Source of the DNA: Paenibacillus cymbidii
GTDB taxonomy: Bacteria > Bacillota > Bacilli > Paenibacillales > NBRC-103111
Assembly (NCBI RefSeq): GCF_004764705.1
Contig: NZ_SHLX01000009.1
Location: 228,524 to 292,523 of the forward strand
Direction: 5' to 3'
Length of the DNA stretch: 64,000 nucleotides
Part shown: piece after piece, positions 24,757 through 33,128 of the stretch
Numbering within the stretch: position 1 is the stretch's first letter
How the letters are laid out: each line of letters starts with the position of its first letter
Notes under the pieces: generated by a model
What the model saw: the letters and a program-made list of their open reading frames with translations, nothing else
Told to the model about the DNA's origin: nothing
Databases searched by the model: none
Made by a program: the position numbers and the translations under genes

Positions 24757-26052
24757 TCAGTTTCGATAAACGGGGGCAGATTCCATGCAGCGGTTCAAAA
24801 ATTGCAGCGCCGACTCCAGACCGTTCTCTGCCTTCATCCGTTTGGCGATTGGAGCGATTTTGGCGCCGACAGCCGGGTTTTGCAGCTCGCGGATGGCTTG
24901 CAGCAGCTTTTCCTTGGCCAGCTTCGGGAACGGGATGTGCCGGCCAATGCCAAGCGTAGCCAATCGTTCCCCCCAGAACGGCTGATCGGCATAGGTGGAG
25001 CATACGATGGAGGGGGTGCCGCTTTCCGTTGCCGTATGCGTCGTGCCGGCTCCCCCGTGGTGAACGATGACGCTGCATCGCGGAAACAGCCGTTCATGAT
25101 TGGCCGACTTTATCATGCGCACCGTATCGGGAAGAGTGCCTTCCACGCCGTCCATAACGGTCCAACCGGAAGCGATAATCGCCCGCGTTTGCAGCGTGCG
25201 TGCAAGCTCGATCGCCATGTCGATCATCTTGCGCGGCTCCAATACCGGCAAACTGCCGAATCCGAAATAAATCGGCGCAGGGCCCTCTTGCAGCCAGCCG
25301 TCCAGATCCGCATCCAGCGGCGCCTTCTCATGTTCCGGTACGTAGCGGTTCGGTATTTTCCATGGACCGGTCACCTCGACGAGATCGCCCCAATCGGCGG
25401 GCTTCGGCACAAGCTCGCGGCTGAACGCTTGCATGACCGGAATGCGCTGCTTTTCGATCTTGTTGAACAGGCTTCCCCGGGGACGGGTCAGTCCAAGCTG
25501 CGCTCTCCATTCGATCATGTCGGGGCGCTGCCCTTTTTCATAGGCGCTGGCAACCAGGCGATAGGAAGCTTTGTTGAGAAAGGCGAGAGGCAACCCCTTC
25601 GCGGTCGCAAGGAAATGCGGGAACGCCCGGGTCGCAGGCGCAACCGGGAACGGGTTGGCGACAATAATCGGGATGTTCATCTTCTCCGACAGGCAGCAGC
25701 CAAAATACAGCTGGAGCGGGTGGGCGATGATCAGCTCGGCATCCGCGCAAGCGGCGGCGGCATCTTTCTGCATGGCAAACCGATTCTGGTGATTGATCAG
25801 ATTCAATTGTTTCAAAAATTGTTTGACGTCGCCCGACGCCATCCATTTGCGGCCCTCTTCGGATTCCAACACTTGCTGGGAATCGATGCCGATCGGATGG
25901 TAGGGTCTGCGGTAGGAATGGACGACGTAATCGTGAAAATTTTCCGGCCCGGCCAAAGTAACGCGATGCCCCTGCTCCTCCAGCCCGTAGGCCAGGGCGA
26001 GAAAGGGCCGTATATCTCCGAAAGTGCCCATCGCCAGCAGCGTAATTTTCAT
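24757..26052 (-). CDS. GT1-family (UGT/MGT-type) glycosyltransferase
   Basis: A 431-residue GT-B enzyme. The N-terminus, MKITLLAMGTFGDIRPFLALA with GLEEQGHRVTLAG, is typical of sterol, macrolide and lipid glucosyltransferases. The C-terminal domain has PIYFGFGSLP, RCSVIVHHGGAGTTHTATESG and YADQPFWGERL, the nucleotide-sugar-binding motif of the UGT/GT28-like group. There are no membrane segments. It would move a sugar from a nucleotide donor to a small hydrophobic acceptor; self-resistance or xenobiotic glycosylation is typical. It is divergent from the P-loop/HTH regulator at 26223, which may control it. Its own terminator follows. Donor and acceptor are unknown. Confidence 0.85.
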   Translation of the reverse strand: MKITLLAMGTFGDIRPFLALAYGLEEQGHRVTLAGPENFHDYVVHSYRRPYHPIGIDSQQVLESEEGRKWMASGDVKQFLKQLNLINHQNRFAMQKDAAAACADAELIIAHPLQLYFGCCLSEKMNIPIIVANPFPVAPATRAFPHFLATAKGLPLAFLNKASYRLVASAYEKGQRPDMIEWRAQLGLTRPRGSLFNKIEKQRIPVMQAFSRELVPKPADWGDLVEVTGPWKIPNRYVPEHEKAPLDADLDGWLQEGPAPIYFGFGSLPVLEPRKMIDMAIELARTLQTRAIIASGWTVMDGVEGTLPDTVRMIKSANHERLFPRCSVIVHHGGAGTTHTATESGTPSIVCSTYADQPFWGERLATLGIGRHIPFPKLAKEKLLQAIRELQNPAVGAKIAPIAKRMKAENGLESALQFLNRCMESAPVYRN

Positions 26053-26122
26053 GGTATCAAGCTCCCGGACCCAAATTAAAAGATTGACTTCTCCCAGTAT
26101 AACAAGGATTGGCCGCCGTGGT

Positions 26123-26139
26123 GTCTCAATTTCGTCTCA
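26123..26139 (-). promoter_or_regulatory. Direct repeat TGAGAC, 11-bp period, in divergent promoter region
   Basis: Two TGAGAC hexamers on the minus strand (26139-26134 and 26128-26123) lie one helical turn apart, between the glycosyltransferase and the P-loop/HTH regulator genes and upstream of a TATACT box for the glycosyltransferase. Direct repeats at this spacing often bind response-regulator-like dimers. The function is inferred only. Confidence 0.3.
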
Positions 26140-26222
26140 TTCATATGGCGCATGCTGGAGGAAAATGTCCCGTATTGCCGAATTGGAATGTAAATGGATT
26201 TGAACGCTAGGGTGATGAACGC

Positions 26223-28226
26223 GTGGGAAGGTTGGGAGAAACGCTTGCCATCGAACGAGGCCGGCTGTTCGTTGGACGGAATGCGGAATTTGCCGCGATC
26301 CGCGCTTGGATTCATGACCGTATGGCGCCAACCGGCGTGTTGTTCGTTTCGGGCATCGGCGGAGTAGGCAAAACTTCGTTCCTGTTGAAAACGCTCGACT
26401 TGGCTGCGCAAGCCGGTCTGGGGACGATATGGATCGACGGCCGGACTTGCCGGGAATCGCCGGCGGGGTTTATCGAGGCGGTGTCTGCCGATCAAACGTC
26501 TTTTCGCGCCATGTTCAGGACCAAGTCCATCCTTTGCGTCGACAACTACGACACGATTCATATGATAGACAGCTGGCTTCGGGAAGCGTTTCTCCCGCAA
26601 ATGCCCGATGTCGGTCTGCTGGTTCTCTTGGTCTCCAGGCAAAACTTGACGGAATCGTGGCTGACCGATCTGGCTTGGCGAAGCCGGGTCAGGCATATGA
26701 CGCTGCAGCCATTTTCCAGGCAGGAAGCGAGCGAATACTGGACGCGCAATAGCGCTGTGGCGCCTTGCGATATCGAACGGCTGATGGCGGAGACGCAAGG
26801 TTTGCCGCTGGCTTTGGCCGTTACAGCGGAAAAGCGGCGTCTTTCCGGTACGGAGACGTGGCCGCTTGCGCTGCGGATCAGCGCCGATCTCCTGCGCGAG
26901 GTGACGTCGCCCGATCTGCGCGAAACGCTGGATTTGTTATGCATTCTGCCGCAAGCTGCTCCGGAATGGTTCGCCCGTTGGCTTCGCGTTCCTTTGGGAG
27001 CCGACCGTTTGTTGCAGCTAAGCCGCCTTTCCTTCGTTCGTCCTACCGAGGAAGGTTTGGCTTTGCACGACGTTGCGCGATATTACTTGAAGGAAGACTT
27101 CATGCGCCGGGAACCGGACCGGATGAGCAGATTGCGCGCGCAGATCGCGAGAGATTTGGTTGGAGACATTAAGGCCGCAACGGATTCGTATGGGCGCAGC
27201 AAACTGGTCGCCGTTCTGTTGTCCGTCACCAGGGACGCGTTCCGGATCGGGGCAATCTCTGTCCTTCCGCAGCACGCGGACCAACAGCAGATGGAGACGT
27301 TCCGGCAAAACGATTTGCCGTATTTGCAACGCATCCTGCAGGAACAAAGCGAGCTGGCCGTCTCGATTGAGCGCGATTTGGCCGTGTTGCGGGCGCTTGC
27401 AGAGCAATTCCCGGCGTGCATTCGCGTTTTCCGTTCCAGGGAAGGGGTGCCGCTTGCGTTTTGCGCCGGATTTTATTTAGATCGGGACACGACCCGGTTT
27501 CATGAAACGTTTTTCCCGGGCGTGTTGGAGCGGGCTTATCCCGACGAAATCGAAGCCATGCGCCGCCGGACTGCGGAACAGGCGGATACGTTTTACCAAT
27601 TGTTGGCCGGTACGGCAGTGCACAATCCCGACTATTCTTTTCTGGAACTGATCGGCATTGTTATATCGTACTGGTTGATTGTCCACTCGGCCGGGATGCG
27701 GGCGGTGATGATTAATACGTTTGACGGGCTAAATGAAGTGTTGCTGCAATTGGGTTACCGGATGAGACCGCTGTCCGGGCTCCCGGAAGACCATCCGTTC
27801 AGCCGTGCGACAGTCCGCGAGTTGGATTGGCGCACCGTGGATATCGGCGACGTGATCCTTGGCATGCCGGGTATGGACGCGACTGCCCCGTCTACCGTGG
27901 ATGCCCCTGCGATTCCCGATAAAATGATTCGATCCGCTTTGCCGTTCGCCTTGGATCCGGATCGTCTCGAACGTACCGAGCTCGCCCGTTTGCTGGGCAT
28001 TGGCGGCGGCGAGTTGCACGAGAAGCTGCAGAAGTTGCTGGAGGGCGCGCCGGTTTATCCGCTCGACGATCGCATGCAGCAGATGCTGCGCCAAATGTGC
28101 GAGCAGGCCAGCTTGTCGGCGGAACAAGCTGCCGAGCGTTTGCATGTGAGCCGGGCGACGTATTTTCGGATGCGGGGCGAGGTGATCCGGGTTGTGGGAA
28201 ATTGGCTGAAACCGGAGGGGCCTTGA
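26223..28226 (+). CDS. Large P-loop (NB-ARC/STAND-like) ATPase with C-terminal helix-turn-helix
   Basis: A 667-residue soluble protein. FVGRNAEFAAIRAWIHD and GIGGVGKTSFLLKT (Walker A), SILCVDNYDT (Walker B-like) and MTLQPFSRQEASEYW followed by TQGLPLALAV (the GxP motif) identify a STAND/NB-ARC-type NTPase. The middle 300 residues show no motif I recognise. The last 50 (LSAEQAAERLHVSRATYFRMRGEVI) form an HTH, so it is probably an ATP-dependent signal-responsive regulator. The start is GTG at 26223 with AGGGTG about nine bases upstream. It is divergent from a glycosyltransferase. Nothing in sequence shows the inducer. Confidence 0.65.
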   Translation: MGRLGETLAIERGRLFVGRNAEFAAIRAWIHDRMAPTGVLFVSGIGGVGKTSFLLKTLDLAAQAGLGTIWIDGRTCRESPAGFIEAVSADQTSFRAMFRTKSILCVDNYDTIHMIDSWLREAFLPQMPDVGLLVLLVSRQNLTESWLTDLAWRSRVRHMTLQPFSRQEASEYWTRNSAVAPCDIERLMAETQGLPLALAVTAEKRRLSGTETWPLALRISADLLREVTSPDLRETLDLLCILPQAAPEWFARWLRVPLGADRLLQLSRLSFVRPTEEGLALHDVARYYLKEDFMRREPDRMSRLRAQIARDLVGDIKAATDSYGRSKLVAVLLSVTRDAFRIGAISVLPQHADQQQMETFRQNDLPYLQRILQEQSELAVSIERDLAVLRALAEQFPACIRVFRSREGVPLAFCAGFYLDRDTTRFHETFFPGVLERAYPDEIEAMRRRTAEQADTFYQLLAGTAVHNPDYSFLELIGIVISYWLIVHSAGMRAVMINTFDGLNEVLLQLGYRMRPLSGLPEDHPFSRATVRELDWRTVDIGDVILGMPGMDATAPSTVDAPAIPDKMIRSALPFALDPDRLERTELARLLGIGGGELHEKLQKLLEGAPVYPLDDRMQQMLRQMCEQASLSAEQAAERLHVSRATYFRMRGEVIRVVGNWLKPEGP

Positions 28227-28247
28227 CCCCGATGGTTTCGAGCCGGA

Positions 28248-28418
28248 CGCTCTTCTGCGCCATGTACATATATGCATGACGCTCAGAAAGCGGCGCCAGG
28301 GCCGGGCCGCTTGCTTTTCTGCGCCATCTGCATATATGCATGATGCTCAGAAATGGGGCGCTGGGGCCGGGCGCTTGCTTTTCTGCGCCATCTGCATATA
28401 TGCATGACGTGCAGAAAA
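28248..28418. repeat. Three tandem 64-bp units of palindrome family A
   Basis: CATATATG cores at 28267, 28331 and 28395 are exactly 64 bases apart. Each unit has the arms TTCTGCGCCAT and CAGAAA around TGCATATATGCATGA, with a GC-rich spacer (GGGGCCGGGC). The third unit is followed by the U32 peptidase promoter region. Frames that run through it on either strand (the ATG at 28353, for example) are repeat artefacts. Confidence 0.85.
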
Positions 28419-28483
28419 TGGGCGCACCCGAACGGGAGCCCGCTCCGCCCCTCTCGCCCCATCTGGGATGGCAGTCGGCTCCA

Positions 28484-28514
28484 TTGGCGAAAGAAACGGC
28501 ATTTCTGGTACACT
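28484..28514 (+). promoter_or_regulatory. Possible promoter of the U32 peptidase gene
   Basis: TTGGCG (28484-28489) and TACACT (28509-28514) with a long 19-base spacer. Transcription would begin near 28521, which supports a start codon at 28542 or 28548 rather than further upstream. Confidence 0.35.
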
Positions 28515-28547
28515 AGGAGGATGACAAGCGAAGCGCGGGGGATGGCA

Positions 28548-31064
28548 ATGACAACGAAAACAAGGGAAGACGTCGAGCTGCTGGCGCCGGCCGGCGATTG
28601 GGACTGCATGCGGGCTGCCGTGGCGAACGGGGCGGATGCGGTCTATTTTGGCGTGGAGAAGTTTAATGCACGGGCAAGGGCGCACAATTTTCATACGGAC
28701 GAGCTGCCGGACATCATGTCCTTTCTTCATCTATATGGCGTCAAGGGCTTCCTTACGTTCAACATCCTCGTATTCGAGGACGAACTGGAGGACGCGAAGC
28801 GGCTGATCGAAGCATGCATCGCCGCCGGCGTCGACGCGGTCATCGTCCAGGATCTGGGGCTGGTCAAAATGATTCGCGACATTTCGCCGGATTTTCCGAT
28901 TCACGGCTCCACGCAGATGACGATTACATCGCCGGAGGCGGTGGAGTTCACGAAGCCGTTCGATCTGGAACTGGTCGTGCTCGGCCGCGAAAACAGCCTG
29001 AAGCACATCCGCGCCATCGGCGAACAAGCCAAGCTGCCGATGGAGGTGTTCGTGCACGGCGCGTTGTGCGTATCGTATTCGGGGCAGTGCCTGACCAGCG
29101 AAATGTGGGGCGGCCGTTCGGCCAACCGCGGCGAATGCGCGCAGGCGTGCCGGCTGCCGTACGACCTGATGGTCGACGGCGCGCAGAAGCCGATGGGAGA
29201 CGTGGCGTATTTGCTGTCGCCGAAAGATCTTGCGGCGATCGACATCATGCCCGAGCTGATCGAGGCGGGCGTGCACTCGTTCAAGATCGAAGGGCGGCTG
29301 AAAAGCCCGGAGTATGTCGCCAATGTGGTGAGCAAGTATCGCGCGGCCATCGATCGTTATTTCGCCGGCAAGGACGCCGCGCCGTCGAAGGAAGAGGTCC
29401 GCGAGCTGGAGCAAAGCTTCTCGCGCGGGTTTACGCACGGCTTCTTCGAAGGCACGAACAACAAGAAGCTCGTCGAAGGCACGTATCCGAAAAGCCGCGG
29501 CGTGTTTCTCGGCCGGGTGAAGCGGCTGCTCCGGGACGGCGTCGAGTGCGAGCTCGAAGCGCCGCTGAAGCGCGGCGACGGCATCGTGTTTGACGCCGGC
29601 GACCCGACGAAGAAGGAAGAGGGCGGACGCGTATACGACATCCGCCGCCGCGGCGTCAAGCTGGAGGGAGAAGCGCCCGGCGGCCTGATCGAAATCGTCT
29701 GCGGCCGAAACGATGTCGAGCTGTCGCGGCTGCACGTCGGCGACCGCATCTGGAAAACGAACGACCCGCATCTCGACAAGCGGCTGCGCCAAACGTTCGA
29801 AACCGACAAGCCGTACCGCACGTTCCCGGTGACGGTGCATGTTGAAGGCCGCGCAGGCGAGCCGCTGCGCAGCCGGTGGACCGACGTCGCCGCCGGGAAT
29901 ACGGTCGAGGTGGCGTCGGAGCTGCCGCTGGCCGAGGCCGAGAAACGGCCGATGGACGAGGCTTTGCTCGCCGAGCAGTTCGGGCGGCTCGGCGGCACGG
30001 TGTTTGCGCTCGCGGGGCTGGAAGCGGCGCTCGAAGGCGCCGTCATCGTGCCGATGAGCGAGCTGAACCGGATGCGCCGCCGCGCGGCGGAGCTGCTCGA
30101 GGCGGCCCGGCGCAAGCCGCGCGCGTATACGCGGCGCGAGGTCGACGCTTACGCCGACGCTGCGCAACCGGCGTCGGCGGCCGGCTGGAGCGCCGGCGCG
30201 AGCGAGCCGCGGCTGACCGTGCTGTGCCGCAGCTTGCCGCAGGTGCATGCGGCGCTGGAAGCGGGAGTCGGCATGATCTACGCCGACTTCGAGTTCATCA
30301 AGCAGTTTCCGGCTGCGGTGGAAGCGGTGCGGGCCGCGGGCGCGAAGATTGCGCTGGCGACGCCGCGCATCCACATGCCCGGCGAAACCGGCTACTTCCG
30401 CAATATCGCCAACTTGCAGCCGGATGCGGTGCTCGTGCGCAATACCGGCGCGCTTTACTACTACATGAAAGAACGCGCCGAGCATCCGGATCGGCGCCAT
30501 CCCGAGCTGATCGGCGACTTCTCGCTGAATGTCGCCAACCACAAGACGGCGGCGCTGTTCGTCGATGCCGGCTGCAGTGTCGTGACGCCGTCCTACGACC
30601 TCAACATCCAGCAGATGGTCGACATGCTGCGGCAGGCCGACACGTCCAAGCTCGAGATCGTGCTGCACCAGCATATGCCGATGTTCCATACGGAGCATTG
30701 CGTCTATTGCACGTTCCTGAGCAAAGGCACGGACTACACGAACTGCGGCCGGCCGTGCGAGGAGCATCGCGCCTCGCTGCAGGACCGCATCGGCATGTCG
30801 CATCCGGTGCGCGTCGACGAAGGCTGCCGCAATACGGTCTATAACGCCATTGAACAATCGGGGGCGGAATATTTGACGACGTTTATGGAACTCGGCGTCG
30901 CCTCGTACCGGATCGAATTTCTCGAAGAAACGCCGGAGAAGGTAGCCGAGGTGCTGCGGCTGTACAGCCAGGCGCTGCGCGGCCGCATCGGCGGCAGCGA
31001 CGTCTGGCGCAAGCTGAAGGCGACGAACCAGCTCGGCGTCACGCGCGGCCAGTTGGTGAAGTAA
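28548..31064 (+). CDS. U32 family peptidase-like protein with DUF3656, RlhA-like
   Basis: An 838-residue protein of the collagenase-like U32 family. It begins VELLAPAGDWDCMRAAVANGADAVYFG, has the family signature RSANRGECAQACRLPYD and LKSPEYVANVVSKYR, then a DUF3656-type middle domain, a second U32-like barrel (KIALATPRIHMPGETGYF) and the cysteine cluster HCVYCTFL, NCGRPCEEH. E. coli relatives RlhA and TrhP hydroxylate 23S rRNA or tRNA; true proteolysis is doubtful. The ATG at 28548 is chosen because GGGGGA lies six bases upstream and the upstream in-frame ATGs either have GGAGG with no spacing or lie in the repeat array. Two rRNA- or tRNA-type roles remain possible. Confidence 0.85.
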   Translation: MTTKTREDVELLAPAGDWDCMRAAVANGADAVYFGVEKFNARARAHNFHTDELPDIMSFLHLYGVKGFLTFNILVFEDELEDAKRLIEACIAAGVDAVIVQDLGLVKMIRDISPDFPIHGSTQMTITSPEAVEFTKPFDLELVVLGRENSLKHIRAIGEQAKLPMEVFVHGALCVSYSGQCLTSEMWGGRSANRGECAQACRLPYDLMVDGAQKPMGDVAYLLSPKDLAAIDIMPELIEAGVHSFKIEGRLKSPEYVANVVSKYRAAIDRYFAGKDAAPSKEEVRELEQSFSRGFTHGFFEGTNNKKLVEGTYPKSRGVFLGRVKRLLRDGVECELEAPLKRGDGIVFDAGDPTKKEEGGRVYDIRRRGVKLEGEAPGGLIEIVCGRNDVELSRLHVGDRIWKTNDPHLDKRLRQTFETDKPYRTFPVTVHVEGRAGEPLRSRWTDVAAGNTVEVASELPLAEAEKRPMDEALLAEQFGRLGGTVFALAGLEAALEGAVIVPMSELNRMRRRAAELLEAARRKPRAYTRREVDAYADAAQPASAAGWSAGASEPRLTVLCRSLPQVHAALEAGVGMIYADFEFIKQFPAAVEAVRAAGAKIALATPRIHMPGETGYFRNIANLQPDAVLVRNTGALYYYMKERAEHPDRRHPELIGDFSLNVANHKTAALFVDAGCSVVTPSYDLNIQQMVDMLRQADTSKLEIVLHQHMPMFHTEHCVYCTFLSKGTDYTNCGRPCEEHRASLQDRIGMSHPVRVDEGCRNTVYNAIEQSGAEYLTTFMELGVASYRIEFLEETPEKVAEVLRLYSQALRGRIGGSDVWRKLKATNQLGVTRGQLVK

Positions 31065-31070
31065 ACGAAG

Positions 31071-31106
31071 AAAGGCGATGCGGGAACGAACCCTGCATCG
31101 CCTTTT
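31071..31106. terminator. Bidirectional terminator between U32 and IclR genes
   Basis: AAAGGCGATGC pairs with GCATCGCCTTT, with inner GGG/CCC pairing, and a T-run follows. It lies between convergent genes. Confidence 0.85.
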
Positions 31107-31127
31107 TCGCGTTAGTAGCCGTCACCA

Positions 31128-31943
31128 TCAGCCGGAATAAGTGGCCGAAATGCGGCCCATCTTCATCGACACCCGGTCGGTCATTTCGATCAAATAGCCG
31201 GCCAACTCTTCTTCGCGTTCTTTCAGGTTGATTTTGGACAAAGAGCTGGATATGCTCATCCCCGCCACTACTTTGCCGGTCCGGCCGAAGATGGGGGCGG
31301 CCATGCAGGCGCGGCCGAGCGCCAGTTCCTCGATTTCGGTTTCGTAGCCGCGCCTGCGGATCAGCTCGAAACGCTCCGTCAAGGCGGCCATATCGACGAT
31401 CGTCCGGTCGGTGTACGCCTTCAGCGGCTCCCCGGCCAGCAGCTCGGACGCTTCCTCCGGCTCCATATGGGCCAGCAGCACTTTGCCGATCGCCGTGGCG
31501 TGCAGCGGGTTGCGCCGGCCGATAAACGTATACATCCGCGGCGAACCGTAACTGTCGACATGAGCCAGGTAGAACAGCGTCTTCCGGTCCACAATCGCGA
31601 GGTTCGTATCGAAGCCGAGCTTCTTCTCCGTCTCGTACAGCTCGGGCAGCGCCTGTTTGCGGATTTCGTAATGGTTGAGCGCAATGCCGCCGAGCGTAAT
31701 GATTTCGTTGCCGAGCCGGTAATAGCCGGTCATGTCGTCTTTGATCACATAGCCCAGCGACACCATGGTCGAGAGCAGACGGGACACGTTGCTTTGGGTC
31801 AAATTCAGCATCTTGGCAAAATCGATGACGCGCAGCTCCGGGTATTCGTTGGAGAAACAGGAGAGAATGCCGAGCGCGCGCGTGACGCTTTGCGTAAGCA
31901 TGGCGCCGGACTGGTCGGCCTTGTCGGTTTTGTCGGGTTTCAA
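31128..31943 (-). CDS. IclR-family transcriptional regulator
   Basis: A 271-residue regulator with an N-terminal winged helix-turn-helix (SVTRALGILSCFS, RVIDFAKMLNLTQSNVSRLLSTMVSLGYV) and a C-terminal IclR effector domain (NPLHATAIGKVLLAH, RGYETEIEELALGRACMAAPIF, GMSISSS). These bind small organic acids or sugar acids. The start is TTG at 31943 with AAGGAAG seven bases upstream. It lies beside the alpha/beta hydrolase and the aldolase/transporter cluster; the inverted repeat at 33034-33053 between their divergent promoters is its likely operator. Confidence 0.88.
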   Translation of the reverse strand: MKPDKTDKADQSGAMLTQSVTRALGILSCFSNEYPELRVIDFAKMLNLTQSNVSRLLSTMVSLGYVIKDDMTGYYRLGNEIITLGGIALNHYEIRKQALPELYETEKKLGFDTNLAIVDRKTLFYLAHVDSYGSPRMYTFIGRRNPLHATAIGKVLLAHMEPEEASELLAGEPLKAYTDRTIVDMAALTERFELIRRRGYETEIEELALGRACMAAPIFGRTGKVVAGMSISSSLSKINLKEREEELAGYLIEMTDRVSMKMGRISATYSG

Positions 31944-32019
31944 CAGCGATCTTCCTTCCGTAAAATCAAATTTCCCTATTTACATGTCCATTCTACTATA
32001 AAAAACTGACTGTATCCAT

Positions 32020-32985
32020 TCATCGATTCCTTTCACACCAGGCGACGAACCGCTCCGGCATAAAATGCCGCCAATCGCCATGCAAACAAACCTCCCCGTC
32101 GCCATCGATCCGGATGTCGCAGGCGTCGACGCCGTCCGCCCGCAGCCGCGCGGCCAGCCGGACCGCATGCTCGCCCATCGGCAGAACCTGATCCGTCGCC
32201 GACCAGACGAGCAGCGTCGGCGGATACTGCGGCGCCGGGGCGGTTGCGCTGCCGCTCCCGTTGCGGTCGCCGCACGGGTCGAACGCCCCCGCCTTGGCCG
32301 CAAATTCGCCGGGATCGTCCGATGAGATGCCGAAGGCGCGCTTCACTCCGTCGCGATGCGTATGCTCGCAGGCGTGGCGCAGGTTGCACAGCGGGTAAAG
32401 GCCGATCAGCGCCGACACCGCGCCGGCGCCGCCGAGCTCGGCCGCGGCCCCGAGCGAGGTGAGGAACCCGTTCGAAACGCCCAGCATCGCGCAGCGCTCC
32501 TCCACGCGGTACGTCCGTTTCATATGGCGGACGAATGCCGCGCATGCCAGACGGCAAGCCCGGTTGCCGTACAGCAGGTCGCCGCCGTTCTGAGCGCCGC
32601 AGACGATATAGCCTGCCGCGAGGAGCGCTTCGATCGTCGGATTGGAATACAGCCGGAAGCGCCCTCCATCCAGATCCGGGCGCAAATACGCGCCGTCCCG
32701 CTGCGGGTCGACGCCGTATTGCGTTTTCCCCGAGAAGTTCGCGTATCGCTCCGAGCCGTCCATCCGCCAGCCGTTTCCATGGTTGCAAACGATCCAGGGG
32801 CAAGGCGGGCCGTCCGCGGCATAACGCTGCGGCAGGCGGACGAAGCACCAGTCGCCGGCCTCGCTTCCGATTTCGCCCTCGCTCCCGGTTTCGTCGCCGC
32901 CTTCGCCCGTTCCTTCCATTCGTTCGTAACGGTAGATCCGGACACTCCCCGGGGCCATCTGTCGTGGCGGTTCGTTCGTTTGCAT
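32020..32985 (-). CDS. Alpha/beta hydrolase
   Basis: A 321-residue cytoplasmic protein with the alpha/beta-hydrolase fold. The oxyanion segment is CNHGNGW, the nucleophile elbow MLGVSNGF (G-x-S-x-G), the acid SATDQVLP and the histidine GDWRHF. It has a Glu/Gly-rich insert near residues 25-45. It could be an esterase or deacetylase acting on the cluster's substrate. GGAGG precedes the ATG. It is divergent from the aldolase gene and shares its promoter region, and lies 76 bases upstream of the IclR gene on the same strand. Confidence 0.75.
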   Translation of the reverse strand: MQTNEPPRQMAPGSVRIYRYERMEGTGEGGDETGSEGEIGSEAGDWCFVRLPQRYAADGPPCPWIVCNHGNGWRMDGSERYANFSGKTQYGVDPQRDGAYLRPDLDGGRFRLYSNPTIEALLAAGYIVCGAQNGGDLLYGNRACRLACAAFVRHMKRTYRVEERCAMLGVSNGFLTSLGAAAELGGAGAVSALIGLYPLCNLRHACEHTHRDGVKRAFGISSDDPGEFAAKAGAFDPCGDRNGSGSATAPAPQYPPTLLVWSATDQVLPMGEHAVRLAARLRADGVDACDIRIDGDGEVCLHGDWRHFMPERFVAWCERNR

Positions 32986-33006
32986 GGCGCGCCTCCATTT
33001 TCGATT

Positions 33007-33035
33007 TTGAGAATTATAATCTCATAATATAAAAT
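33007..33035 (+). promoter_or_regulatory. Promoter of the aldolase/transporter cluster
   Basis: TTGAGA (33007-33012), 17-base spacer, TAAAAT (33030-33035). On the other strand TATAAT (33018-33013) can serve the alpha/beta hydrolase, so the two units share about 40 bases. Confidence 0.6.
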
Positions 33036-33053
33036 TGTATTGCAATATACAAT
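33034..33053. promoter_or_regulatory. Inverted-repeat operator, probably for the IclR regulator
   Basis: ATTGTAT and ATACAAT are perfect inverted arms around TGCAAT. The site covers the predicted start of the aldolase transcript and the -35 region of the divergent hydrolase promoter. Confidence 0.5.
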
Positions 33054-33128
33054 ATCGTGTACTACAATTACTCACGTAGTTCCCGATTTGAAGACGGCAT
33101 TTTATTTTTGGCTGGGGGCGATTCGGCA

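Noticed and set aside
28353..28547. N-terminal extension of the U32 protein through the palindrome array
   Set aside because: The extension translates repeat sequence and lies upstream of the promoter; ribosome-site spacing favours 28548.
28731..30857. Open frame of about 700 codons antisense to the U32 peptidase gene
   Set aside because: Shadow frame: the opposite strand encodes a full U32 protein with cysteine signatures.
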